Assembly: GCF_008119785.1 (NCBI RefSeq)
Contig: NZ_VSFA01000003.1
Location: forward strand, 231,953 to 295,952
Reading direction: 5' to 3'
Source: Micromonospora sp. MP36
Lineage (GTDB): Bacteria > Actinomycetota > Actinomycetes > Mycobacteriales > Micromonosporaceae
Length of the DNA: 64,000 bases
This document shows positions 51,082 to 59,616 of the stretch, one piece after another. The notes below the pieces were generated by a model, which saw nothing but the letters and a program-made list of their open reading frames with translations, was not told the origin of the DNA and searched no databases. Made by a program: the position numbers and the translations under genes. Positions within the stretch are counted from its first letter, which is position 1; each line of letters starts with the position of its first letter.

Positions 51082-51498
51082 CTTCTCCAGCTCGGCCAGC
51101 CGGGATTCGAGCGCGGCCCGGATGCCGTCGATCACGTCGGCCGAATCCCCGAATGCGGACGGCGGGAGCGCGGCGAGGTAGCTGACCGCGATCCCCGGCG
51201 AGTTGGGCAGGAAGCCGGGGGCGAGGGCTTAGCCGTATGGCCGCGTAGGGCGACGATGTGGGCGACTAGGCACCGACGGATCTCCCGCACATACTGCTGA
51301 TAGAGCCGCCGTACCGGGCCCGGTGACACAGGGAGGCACCCATACCGGCAGGCGCAGCGCTGGCGATCGCCGCCGGAGCGGATGCACCGTTCATCGTCGC
51401 CGGCGGATGAGATCGAACACCGCAGACCGGTCACCGTCGACTGATCGTCGGGTCCCGTCAGGCGCACCGGGATCGGTGCCGGCTACGCGGAGGTGGTC
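51082..51498. other. Intergenic region with a possible gene remnant on the - strand
   Basis: On the - strand, between about 51220 and 51034, one frame encodes a protein-like end (VSYLAALPPSAFGDSADVID, then RAALESRLAELEKSAQ) and a neighbouring frame upstream (51460-51230) another piece (RRLYQQYVREIRRCLVAHIV). A frameshift would join them. No start or known motif is seen. The remainder holds only the leader of the GH3 gene. Confidence 0.35.
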
Positions 51499-52758
51499 AT
51501 GTACTCAGCGGCGAAGCTTCCCACCGTTCTGGCGACCGGGGCTCTCGCTCTTGCCATGGTCTCCTGCCAGTCCTCGCACGCCCCCACGCCCGGGCCGGCC
51601 AACCCTGATCCGGCACGCTCGATCTGGTCCGCGCCCGGCGGGTCGGGTGGCGGACGGGTGGCATCGCCGTCCACATCGACCGAGCCGCCGCCCACGAAGG
51701 CCCCGGGCACGCCACCCGCGCCGGTACCGTCCGTGCCCGCGCCGACCAGGTCGGCCGGCCTGACCAGGTGGCAACTGGCCGGGCAGCGGATCATCTACTC
51801 CTACCCCGGGTTGACACCACCGGCGAGCCTGATGAGGATCATCCGCGCCGGTGAGGCCGCCGGGGTGATCTTCTTCGGGGAGAACATCGCCAGCACCGCC
51901 CAGATCACCTCGGTGATCGCCCAGTTGCGACTGGCCCAGGCGCAAAGCCCGGTCCATGTGCCGCTGCTGCTGATGGTCGACCAGGAGGGTGGCCTGATCC
52001 GACGGCTGCCGGGGGCGCCCGCGCTGTCGGAGAAGCGGATCGGCCAGTCCGCCGATCCGGTGGCCGCGGCGGCCGCGGCGGGCACCGGAGCCGGCCGCAC
52101 CCTCGCCGCAGTGGGCATGAACGTCAACCTCGCCCCGGTTCTCGACGTCTACTCCACCGCGGGCAACTTCATCGACCAGTACCAGCGCTCCTACAGCGCG
52201 AACCCCGACACCGTCGCGGCTTTGGGACGCGCTTTCATCACCGCCCAGCAGCGCACCGGCGTGGCCGCCACCGCCAAGCATTTCCCCGGACTGGGATGGG
52301 CAGCAACGGCCCAGAACACAGACACCCGGCCGGTCACCCTGTCGCAGTCGCTGGCCACGTTGCGCGGCACCGACGAGTTCCCGTACTCAGCCGCCGTCGG
52401 CGTCGACCTCGTCATGGTGTCCTGGGCCATCTACCCGGCGCTGGACCCGAACCGCCCTGCCGGCCTGTCGCCGACAGTGGTCAAGCAGGAACTGCGCGGC
52501 CGCATCGGGTTCACCGGGGTGACCGTCACCGACGCCCTGGAAGCCGGTGCGCTGGCTCCCTACGGCAACACCGGCCAACGCGCGGTCGCCGCCGCCACCG
52601 CCGGCATGGACCTCATCCTGTGCTCCGCCCGTGACGTCAGCCAGGGCGAAGCCGCCACCGCCGCCCTGGTCAACGCCCAGACCGGGGGCCAACTCGACAC
52701 CGCCGGCTTCATCGCCGCGGCGGATCGGATCGCCGAACTGCGGGCCCGTCTCCACTGA
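51499..52758 (+). CDS. GH3 beta-N-acetylhexosaminidase-like lipoprotein
   Basis: A 419-residue protein. Signal peptide with lipobox LAMVSC (Cys about residue 23), a Pro/Ser/Thr linker to about residue 90, then a GH3 barrel: LLLMVDQEGGLIRRLPG, AVGMNVNLAPVLDV, TAKHFPGLGW with the KHFPG motif and VTVTDALEAGAL with the nucleophile Asp. NagZ-type enzymes cleave N-acetylglucosamine from peptidoglycan fragments; the usual His-containing loop is altered (ATAQNTDTRP), so activity is uncertain. ATG 51499 has GGAGG 5 bases upstream. Exported and membrane-anchored. Confidence 0.85.
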   Translation: MYSAAKLPTVLATGALALAMVSCQSSHAPTPGPANPDPARSIWSAPGGSGGGRVASPSTSTEPPPTKAPGTPPAPVPSVPAPTRSAGLTRWQLAGQRIIYSYPGLTPPASLMRIIRAGEAAGVIFFGENIASTAQITSVIAQLRLAQAQSPVHVPLLLMVDQEGGLIRRLPGAPALSEKRIGQSADPVAAAAAAGTGAGRTLAAVGMNVNLAPVLDVYSTAGNFIDQYQRSYSANPDTVAALGRAFITAQQRTGVAATAKHFPGLGWAATAQNTDTRPVTLSQSLATLRGTDEFPYSAAVGVDLVMVSWAIYPALDPNRPAGLSPTVVKQELRGRIGFTGVTVTDALEAGALAPYGNTGQRAVAAATAGMDLILCSARDVSQGEAATAALVNAQTGGQLDTAGFIAAADRIAELRARLH

Positions 52759-52916
52759 CCGTCTAGTGAGGCGGCCATCCGACGGGCTCCCCCCGCCCGG
52801 ACCGGCCCGTAAACGACCCGAGCACCCCCCAAGTCAGGCGTCGCGGAGCCGGCCCAAGTCAGCCGGCGGACCGACGAGGATGCCCTGGGCTGAGGATGCA
52901 GGACGGGTCGAGCGAG

Positions 52917-53825
52917 CTAGTCCAGCACGGCCGACGCTGGGACCGGAGCGTTGGCATCCGTCGCGGCCCGGACGAACTCCTGTATTCGGGCGGTCGTGTT
53001 CGCCTCCAGCCAGACCGGTCCCCGCTCGATCGGCGGGGCGTCGTAAATCGGCACGTACACGATGTCGGGGCGCGGGTGGTAACGCTCGGTCTGCTCGCCC
53101 ACCGGCAGCACGCCCCGGCCCAGCGCCACGAGTGACAGCATTTCCGAGAAGGTCTTGCCGTGCGGGCCCTTGGGGACGGCTCGGCCGGCCGGTGTGTGCT
53201 CGGGTGTGCGGTCGCGCTTGAACTCGGCGGAGGTCATCGCCGGGTACTGGACGACCGGGTGGTCGGCGAGCACCTCCAGCGACACCGACTCCTCACCGGC
53301 CAGCGGGTGCGCGGCGGCCACGGCCAGCACGCGCCGCTCCACCATCAGCGCGGGCCCGCGGGCCATGCCGTCGAACGGGTAGGCGGCGACGAGGATGTCG
53401 ATCGAGCCGTCCAGCAGGCTGGCCCGCGAGTTGTACAGCTGCACCTCGCGCACGTCCACGTCGCAGTCGGGATGCCGAGCGGTGAACAGCTTGACCGCCT
53501 TGAGCAGCACCGGCGCGAGGTACTCGCCGAGGAACGCTACCCGCAGCTGGCCGGTCACGCCGCGGCCGGCCTCGACCGCCCGGCGCAGGGCCGTGTCCAT
53601 CTGTTCGACGAGCGGGGCCAGGTCGTCGGCGAGTTGCCGGCCGATGGGCGTGATGCGGACGACGCGACTGGTGCGCTCGAACAGCGGAGCCCCGATCCGC
53701 CGCTCCAGTTTCCTGATGACGTGGCTGATCCGGCCGGTCGTCACGCGCAGGCGTTCGGCGGTACGGCCGAAGTGCAGCTCGTCGGCGAGCGTCAGAAACG
53801 TCTCGATCTCGTGTCGCTCCAGCAT
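52917..53825 (-). CDS. LysR-family transcriptional regulator
   Basis: A 302-residue LysR protein: winged helix at residues 1-60 (RHEIETFLTLADELHFGRTAERLRVTTGRISHVIRKLERRIG) and a two-lobe effector domain. The ATG at 53825 has GGAG 7 bases upstream. A 7-7-7 dyad lies 13 bases before the start. Only a fragment of a VOC-type gene remains on the divergent side, so its original target may be gone; the DHFR-like gene at 54136 is the next candidate. Compare with the truncated LysR pseudogene at 41985. Confidence 0.88.
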   Translation of the reverse strand: MLERHEIETFLTLADELHFGRTAERLRVTTGRISHVIRKLERRIGAPLFERTSRVVRITPIGRQLADDLAPLVEQMDTALRRAVEAGRGVTGQLRVAFLGEYLAPVLLKAVKLFTARHPDCDVDVREVQLYNSRASLLDGSIDILVAAYPFDGMARGPALMVERRVLAVAAAHPLAGEESVSLEVLADHPVVQYPAMTSAEFKRDRTPEHTPAGRAVPKGPHGKTFSEMLSLVALGRGVLPVGEQTERYHPRPDIVYVPIYDAPPIERGPVWLEANTTARIQEFVRAATDANAPVPASAVLD

Positions 53826-53837
53826 CCCGCCGCTCCT

Positions 53838-53858
53838 TCGTTGAATCCGAGTCAACGA
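53838..53858. promoter_or_regulatory. LysR-type dyad operator
   Basis: TCGTTGA and TCAACGA are separated by 7 bases, directly upstream of the lysR gene. The spacing and T/A ends fit a LysR box. Confidence 0.5.
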
Positions 53859-53976
53859 TCGTAGTCCGATCATGGTTTGGTCGGCGTGGCTGGTTCGCGA
53901 ATCGTTAAGGGCGTCACCGGGGCCCCACCGGACAGGGCCGGGAGCGGCAGCCATGGACCGTCGCCGGCCCGGGCCG

Positions 53977-54099
53977 GTGAGCCGGCCCGGCGCCCGAGGC
54001 CAGGCCGTCTCCCTCTACGTCCAGGACCCAGACCGCAACACCGTCGAATTCCGCCGGTACCCCGCCGATGCGGAACCGGCGACACCGCCGACCCCGTAA
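53977..54099 (+). pseudogene. VOC-family (glyoxalase/bleomycin-resistance) C-terminal fragment
   Basis: GQAVSLYVQDPDRNTVEFRRYP is the typical last strand of a VOC protein, with the metal-binding Glu in VEFR. The preceding sequence does not continue the fold, and no more than about 40 residues are left. It stops 37 bases before the DHFR-like gene. Confidence 0.6.
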
Positions 54100-54135
54100 C
54101 GAACAATGCACCTCAGACCAACCAAGGAGCTAACA

Positions 54136-54711
54136 ATGCGCACCCTGATCGCCACCGCGTTCGTCTCGCTCGACGGCGTCATCGAGGCGCCCGGCGGAGA
54201 ACCGGGCTACCGCAACTCGGGCTGGACCTTCAAAGACATCGAGTTCGACGAGGCCGCATACGAGATTAAGGGCCGTGAGCAGGACGAGGCCACTGCCATG
54301 CTGCTGGGCCGGGTCAGCTACCAGGCGTTCTCCCCGGTGTGGCCGAACATGACCGCGGAGTTCCCCGGCTACAACGCGATGCCGAAGTACGTCGTGTCGA
54401 CCACGCTGCAGGAGAAGGACCTGGTGTCCAACTGGGGCGAGATCAGCATCCTCCGATCACTGGACGAGGTCGCCGCACTCAAAAAGACCGAGGGCGGGCC
54501 GATCATCATCCACGGCAGCGCCACCCTGAACCGCAACCTGGCCGATGCCCGCCTGATCGACCGCTACCACCTGCTGGTCTTCCCGGTCCTGCTCGGCGCG
54601 GGCAAGCGGCTGTTCAGCGACACCGACAAGGACAAACAAAACCTCAAGCTCATCGAGAGCGCGTCATACGCCAACGGAATCCAGAAGCTGGTCTACGACG
54701 TCACCCCTTGA
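54136..54711 (+). CDS. Dihydrofolate reductase-family (RibD C-terminal-like) protein
   Basis: A 191-residue protein of the RibD C-terminal/DHFR fold: TLIATAFVSLDGVIEAPGGE, AMLLGRVSYQAFSPVWP, GGPIIIHGSATLNRNL (NADPH loop) and FPVLLGAGKRLFSD. Members reduce small molecules with NADPH; few have a known substrate. AAGGAG is 6 bases before the ATG. A 15-bp-stem terminator follows. Confidence 0.88.
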   Translation: MRTLIATAFVSLDGVIEAPGGEPGYRNSGWTFKDIEFDEAAYEIKGREQDEATAMLLGRVSYQAFSPVWPNMTAEFPGYNAMPKYVVSTTLQEKDLVSNWGEISILRSLDEVAALKKTEGGPIIIHGSATLNRNLADARLIDRYHLLVFPVLLGAGKRLFSDTDKDKQNLKLIESASYANGIQKLVYDVTP

Positions 54712-54717
54712 GCAGCC

Positions 54718-54754
54718 CGTCGGGGTCGGCCCTGTTCAGGGGCCGACCCCGACG
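54718..54754 (+). terminator. Strong terminator after the DHFR-family gene
   Basis: A perfect 15-bp inverted repeat (54718-54732 with 54740-54754) with a 7-base loop, beginning 6 bases after the stop. Confidence 0.88.
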
Positions 54755-54906
54755 AACACGTCACCCGCTGCCCGGACAGCTGTTCCGGCAGCTCTGGTTG
54801 GGTCTTCTGCAGCTTGCTACAGCGGACCACAACGCCGGAGGAAGGCGCTTGTGATGAGTTTCCTGGCAAGCGCACCTGGAAGACGCCGGCTATTCGGCAG
54901 ATGGGT

Positions 54907-55368
54907 TCACCTTCGTCGCCGGTATCGGCCCGGCCCTGACCTTCGTTCACGCCCGGTCATGAGCGACCGCGCGCGGACCGCCGCGTGATGCAGTCCGGGG
55001 CAAGGCCACCTTGCCTCTCGCCCCTGCTCACGCCTAGGGCGGCGGCTCATAGCAGGACGAACGAGAAGTCGCCGCGAGTTCTGCGATTCAGCGAAATACC
55101 GATCTTGACGCAGCGAGCGGTCTCCCCGTGGCTGATACCCAGCCCCATGGGCAATGAGCCGTTCGGGGCGAAGGGGCGCGAGGTCGTCGAAGATGACCGA
55201 AACCTGGACGGGCGAGGGGCGCTCGGGAGGGGATGGGGCGAGCAGTTCCCAGCATGAGTCCCACTCCAGGGCGAACCGCTTGCGCCTCGCAACCAGCGGG
55301 TCGAGAAGGACGCGGGCGACGAGGGCTGAGGAGTTGCCGGAGTAGACGATATGAGGACGCGTAGACAT
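54907..55368 (-). CDS. Doubtful hypothetical protein
   Basis: A 153-residue frame whose first 85 residues look protein-like (VARVLLDPLVARRKRFALEW, then VSVIFDDLAPLRPERLIAHG) and whose last 60 are Arg-rich and not. GAGGG lies just before the ATG. It may be a real small gene with a frameshifted end, or chance. A long inverted repeat sits just upstream. I give it low confidence. Confidence 0.3.
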   Translation of the reverse strand: MSTRPHIVYSGNSSALVARVLLDPLVARRKRFALEWDSCWELLAPSPPERPSPVQVSVIFDDLAPLRPERLIAHGAGYQPRGDRSLRQDRYFAESQNSRRLLVRPAMSRRPRREQGREARWPCPGLHHAAVRARSLMTGRERRSGPGRYRRRR

Positions 55369-55373
55369 GATCC

Positions 55374-55458
55374 CTCTAAAGACCTGACGGAAGGCATGGG
55401 AAAAGAGCCGACGGCGACGTCGGCGACCGATGCACGGGAAGGTGTCAGGTCTAAAGAG
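55374..55458. repeat. Separated inverted repeat
   Basis: CTCTAAAGACCTGAC at 55374-55388 is matched on the other strand by 55444-55458 (13 of 15), with a 55-base spacer. It lies upstream of the doubtful - strand gene and could form a leader structure. Confidence 0.5.
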
Positions 55459-55911
55459 CAGGCGGCGTCACGCGGGGTGAAGTCCTCTCGTGAGTGGGTC
55501 AGAGAAGAAGATCCAGTTACAAGGTAGGGCGGGGCGGGCTGGCGAGGCCACCCATTTTGGTCCTGGTGCCGAGCACTGGGAGGCGGGGTCGGCGAGCTGG
55601 GCGTCGACCACGCGCTGATCGCCCCTGCGGCCCCTTTCTGGCCGTATTCCGGACGGCGCACTCTCATCGACAGTTGAGGGCATCGCCGCTTGACCAGCGC
55701 AAACCACGAACGCTGACGCCTGCGGTGTAAACGCGGCTGCGGAGCACCGACGGCTGTCGTCTGCTGCCAGAAACCGTCAATCCATGCACGTTGTTCGGGC
55801 TCCAGCCACGTCCAGTGTTATCGGTTGCCTTCTCGTTCGTTGCCTCTCTGCTGCTCCCGCGCCTCCCGTCACCCCGCATGCGCACGGCGGCCAGGTCGCT
55901 ACGCTTCTCCG
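55459..55911. other. Region without a recognisable gene
   Basis: Frames on both strands are short or of unnatural composition. At its right edge, TACGCT (55900-55905) lies 6 bases before the GTG of the following gene and is a likely -10 box. Confidence 0.45.
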
Positions 55912-56490
55912 GTGACGAATGGTGCCGGTGTCGCATTGGGTATCGAGGCCACCCGGCGGTTAGCACAACTGGACCTGGTGGACATCCAGCCAGGGCTCAC
56001 CGACGCCGAGTTCGTCAGCATCGAGCGACGGTTCGGCTTCGAGTTCGCCGACGACCACCGCGCCTTCCTCGCGGCCGGGCTGCCAGTCTGGACACCTGGC
56101 CACGATGACCATCCCCACAAGGCAAGTTGGGGCTGGCCAAACTGGCGCCAGCTCGACTCCACCACCCTGCAAGAGCAGGTTGACTGGCCGCTCACAACCG
56201 CGCTCGACGACATCCAGCACGGCGAGTGGCCACCCGGGTGGGGCAATCGCCCTCACGACCTCGTCCGGCGCATTGCCAAGGCGAAGCGCCTTCTCGCCGA
56301 CGTTCCCCGGATGGTTCCCGTGTACGCCCACCGCTACCTGCCGGCCGGCCGCGGCTCCTTCGGGCATCCCGTGCTGTCCATCCACCAACTGACCGACACC
56401 ATCGTGTATGGCCACGACCTCGCCCACTACATCGATCAGGAGTTCCGAGAGCCCAGGGTGACTGTGACCTTCTGGCGTGACTACGTGTGA
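55912..56490 (+). CDS. SMI1/KNR4 (SUKH)-like protein
   Basis: A 192-residue protein with the SUKH pattern near the start (LTDAEFVSIERRFGFEFADDHRAFLAAGLPVW) and Trp-rich middle (SWGWPNWRQL), then a long C-terminal part with PRMVPVYAHRYLPAG and HPVLSIHQLTDTIVYGHDL. SUKH proteins often serve as immunity proteins against polymorphic toxins, but no toxin gene is adjacent. The GTG start would be leaderless behind TACGCT. Orphan immunity gene or unrelated role; cannot decide. Confidence 0.75.
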   Translation: MTNGAGVALGIEATRRLAQLDLVDIQPGLTDAEFVSIERRFGFEFADDHRAFLAAGLPVWTPGHDDHPHKASWGWPNWRQLDSTTLQEQVDWPLTTALDDIQHGEWPPGWGNRPHDLVRRIAKAKRLLADVPRMVPVYAHRYLPAGRGSFGHPVLSIHQLTDTIVYGHDLAHYIDQEFREPRVTVTFWRDYV

Positions 56491-57190
56491 GAGGTGAAGG
56501 CCGACTTCCGACTGCTTGACCCCCAGGCAACCAACACGGTTCTCTGAGCTGCTGCTTCCCGGCCCTTGGGCTGCCGAAATGGTCCGTCAGCGTCCAGGCT
56601 TGTCCGTTGGCGTCCGCGCCGATCGTCACTCACCGACAGTTTGAACCGGACCCCATCCCAGGCCCTGCAGAACACCTGGGCCGCGACCGCGGCCGAGTGT
56701 TTCCCCCTCCAACCCGTGGCGTCTGCGGCCGGGTCCCTCGATGGTTGCGATCCTCAAGCGCGCGGACGACTTCAGCACCGCGACCTGCGAGCTGTGGCTA
56801 CCCGTGGAACCGACGTGACGGACCTGAGGGAATCCAGCCAGCAAGGATCCAGCCCGGCCGCCTTCCCGTTTCCCAGCTGGGAGCCGGGCCGGTGCCGAGA
56901 CATGAACGCCCGCACATCGGCTATGAGCGGACGTCCTGCGGGACATATCGGCATCAGGACCTGGGTGACGCTCCGTCCTCCGTAACACCGCCCCGACGCT
57001 TGGCCAAGGTCGACGAGCTGATCCGATCCAGCGGCGACGGATGGAAGGAACTCACCGGCCTCGGCCGTCGCCCGTCCGTGTAACGCGGGTCGCTCGATCC
57101 AGTCCACGGCAGCGCGTCCGCGGTCACCGCCGCTGCCGCATGTCAGAATGCCCCCAAATCTAGAGCAGGGCTGGCAGAACGGGCGAGCCG
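56491..57190. other. Decayed region with short protein-like fragments
   Basis: No intact gene. At 56741 an ATG begins MVAILKRADDFSTATCELWL, which stops after 25 codons, and near 57005-57083 a frame ends LAKVDELIRSSGDGWKELTG. Both are on the + strand but in different frames and without a common start. They could be parts of one broken gene. Confidence 0.4.
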
Positions 57191-58372
57191 ATGACGACGA
57201 GCAAGGCCGCCGGGCTGGTGCGGAAAGCCGGGGATCCGCAGCGGGCCACGTTCCTGGAGCTCTTCTTCGACCTGGTGTTTGTCCTCGCGCTCGCTCAGCT
57301 CTCGCGCGGCCTGGCCGAGGATCTCGGGTGGAGCGGCGCCTTCCGGACGCTGGTGCTGTTGGGGGCCATGTGGTGGGTCTGGTCCAGCACCGCGTGGCTA
57401 ACCGACCGGACGGACCCGCACCGACCGGTAATCCAGGCGCTGGTCATCGCGACCATGGTCGGCAGCCTGGTGATGGCGGCCGCGGTGCCCGAGGCATTCG
57501 GCGACACGGGCCTGATCTTCGCGGGTGCCTACGTCGCCATCCAACTCGGCCGCGGGCTCGTCCTCGTGGCCGTTCTGCGTGGCCACGAGTTGCAGCGCAC
57601 CGGCGTGCGCGGGCTGTTCTGGTACGGCCTGTCGGCGCTGCCGTGGATCGCGGGGGCGCTCGTGCACGGTACGGCGCGTGGCGCGTTGTGGGCACTCGCG
57701 GTGGTCCTTGACCACACGGCAGGCAGGATCGGCTTCCCCACCCCGGGGGCGGGCCGTACGCCCAGCCAAGACCTTGTGATCTCGGGCGAGCACCTGGCCG
57801 AGCGCTACCGGCAGTTCTTCATCATCGCGCTCGGCGAGCTGATCCTGGTTACCGGACTGGCGCTGAGCAGCAGCGGCTTCGCGCCGCACGGGGCCGTCGC
57901 GTTCGCCGTGTCGATGGCGACCACCGTGCTGCTGTGGCGGATCTACATATACCGCGCTGGGCAAGTCCTGGCGGAAGCGATTGCCGTATCTGCCGACCCG
58001 GTCCGCCTCGCCCGATCGGCGTCATACGCCCACCTGGCCATGGTGGCCGGCGTGGTCGCGGCAGCCGTCGGCGACGAACTTGTCATCGCCCATCCGCTCG
58101 GACACACCCCACCGGCCTGGATCGCCGTCATCCTCGGCGGACCCGCGCTGTATCTGGCCGGGCGCGCCCGCTTCGAGCACGCGGTATTCGGCCGCGTGTC
58201 CCGGTCCCGACCGATCGGCGTCCTTGCGCTGGCCGCCCTGGCACCGGCGATGCTCCCCCTGCCGCCAGTCGTGGTCGCCGCCGCTGCTGCCCTCGTTCTG
58301 ACCGGGATCGCCATATCCGACGCAGCCCGTGCCGGCAGACGCCCGCCCGAGCCGCCGTCACCACCCGGCTAG
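57191..58372 (+). CDS. LtrA-family (low temperature requirement A) membrane protein
   Basis: A 393-residue protein with about ten membrane helices and the LtrA signature near the N-terminus, ATFLELFFDLVFVLALAQLS, plus SGEHLAERYRQFFIIALGELIL in the middle. LtrA was named from Listeria mutants that fail to grow in the cold; its molecular task is unknown. The ATG at 57191 is used; GGGCGAG upstream is a weak binding site. It is followed by a tiny ORF and then the rhodopsin operon on the same strand. Confidence 0.88.
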   Translation: MTTSKAAGLVRKAGDPQRATFLELFFDLVFVLALAQLSRGLAEDLGWSGAFRTLVLLGAMWWVWSSTAWLTDRTDPHRPVIQALVIATMVGSLVMAAAVPEAFGDTGLIFAGAYVAIQLGRGLVLVAVLRGHELQRTGVRGLFWYGLSALPWIAGALVHGTARGALWALAVVLDHTAGRIGFPTPGAGRTPSQDLVISGEHLAERYRQFFIIALGELILVTGLALSSSGFAPHGAVAFAVSMATTVLLWRIYIYRAGQVLAEAIAVSADPVRLARSASYAHLAMVAGVVAAAVGDELVIAHPLGHTPPAWIAVILGGPALYLAGRARFEHAVFGRVSRSRPIGVLALAALAPAMLPLPPVVVAAAAALVLTGIAISDAARAGRRPPEPPSPPG

Positions 58373-58387
58373 CGGGAAGCGTCACCC

Positions 58388-58504
58388 ATGTCCAACCCAG
58401 GCGAAGGTGTCCGCCTGCCGCCAGGGCGGCGGACCGACACCGACGACATGACCATCAGCCGTGACGACCTACCTCGACTCCTCGCAGCGGTGCCCGCCCA
58501 GTAA
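58388..58504 (+). CDS. Possible small protein (38 residues)
   Basis: An ATG at 58388, with GGGAAG 9 bases upstream, opens a 38-codon frame: polar start, then TDTDDMTISRDDLPRLLAAV, stop TAA. It lies 15 bases after the LtrA gene on the same strand. Composition is plausible for a real small protein but there is no family evidence. Confidence 0.35.
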   Translation: MSNPGEGVRLPPGRRTDTDDMTISRDDLPRLLAAVPAQ

Positions 58505-58917
58505 CCGCTCACTCGTCGCGCTGGCTGCCGGTACCGGCGTGGGGTGGGCGAGTGCTCCGGCTTGCAGTGGGACGAAGAGCGAGGGGAGTCCGGGCGGCGA
58601 TCCGGCAAGGCGGTGATTCATCCGGATTCCCCAGCGTCGTATCCGGGACTAACCGGCAACGCCGCCAGGCGTGGTCCGTATCGCAGCCCGTTTGCAGATC
58701 GACCGAACCTACCGCGCCGGCCCCCAAATATGGACTAAATCCTGATGATAGTCCCAAGCCGGAATAAACTCGCCAATACGGAGACACTCGGCTTGAAAAG
58801 GAACGCCGACGTACCCGCTGGGTAGCGGCATGCCGCCAGCGAGCACATGCCGGGTCGGCGGTGTCTGACCACCAGATGCCGCTAACGCCGTACGCCCGTC
58901 GAGGTCGAGGAGCACAT
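58505..58917. other. Upstream region of the rhodopsin operon
   Basis: No gene seen. The stretch 58725-58800 is clearly less GC-rich than the rest of the window, as expected for a promoter region. In-frame GTG at 58861 is an alternative start of the rhodopsin gene. GAGGAG at 58907-58912 is its ribosome binding site. Confidence 0.5.
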
Positions 58918-59616
58918 GTGTCCGAGTGGTGGCTGTGGTCGTACGTCATCCTGTGCGCCGCCACCCTGCTGTTGTTCATACGGTGGAGCCGCAACCCGAA
59001 AGGAATCCCCCAGTCCGAGTACCGGGGGGTGTTCGTCATCCTGGCGTGGTCGGCAATCTGGCACGTCGTCGCGGCGCTCGACGCTGGCCGGACGAACACG
59101 GCAGAGCACACCTTGGACTGGACGCACTACGCCGACTGGATCGTCACCGCACCGCTGCTGGTGTTCTCTCTCGTCCTCACGGCCACGCACGCCATCGCCG
59201 AAAAGCGGGTGGGTCTGGTGGCGGCGCTCATCGTGCCGACCTTCCCGATGATCCTCGCGGGGCCGGTCGCCGAGGCCATGACGAGCACTGCGGCCCGTTT
59301 CACCATTTACGGGATCGGGATGGCCGCGCTCGCGCTCGTCCTGGGCCTGATCTGGGGGCCGCTACGGGCCGACGCCAAGCGGCAGCCCGCCCCGATGGCG
59401 GCCCACTTCATCGTCGTCGCACTGCTGCTGTCCCTGCTCTGGCTCGCTTTCCCGCTGGTCTGGATCTTGGGGCCGCCCGGAGTCGAGATCGTCGATGAGC
59501 ACACCAGCACGATCCTCTTCGTCGTCCTGTCGGCCCTCATGAAGGTTGGCTGGAGCATCGTAGACGTGGGCCGGCTCCGCGCGATGTCCGACCGTGGCCA
59601 GCTGGCGGTAGCGTGA
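58918..59616 (+). CDS. Microbial (type 1) rhodopsin of xenorhodopsin/ASR-like type with unusual retinal pocket
   Basis: A 232-residue seven-helix protein. Helix C reads WTHYADWIVTAPLLVFS and helix G FVVLSALMKVGWSIVDV. Against bacteriorhodopsin the stretch from Trp182 of that protein to the retinal lysine aligns without a gap: Lys209 is the Schiff-base lysine (K216), Asp73 the primary acceptor (D85), Thr77 = T89, Ser84 = D96, Trp175 and Trp182 = W182/W189, Phe178 = Y185. Deviations are Ser205 for D212, His70 for R82, and Pro/Ser for E194/E204. The DTS triplet is as in Anabaena sensory rhodopsin. GTG 58918 has GAGGAG 5 bases upstream. Function (pump direction or sensor) cannot be told. Confidence 0.85.
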   Translation: MSEWWLWSYVILCAATLLLFIRWSRNPKGIPQSEYRGVFVILAWSAIWHVVAALDAGRTNTAEHTLDWTHYADWIVTAPLLVFSLVLTATHAIAEKRVGLVAALIVPTFPMILAGPVAEAMTSTAARFTIYGIGMAALALVLGLIWGPLRADAKRQPAPMAAHFIVVALLLSLLWLAFPLVWILGPPGVEIVDEHTSTILFVVLSALMKVGWSIVDVGRLRAMSDRGQLAVA

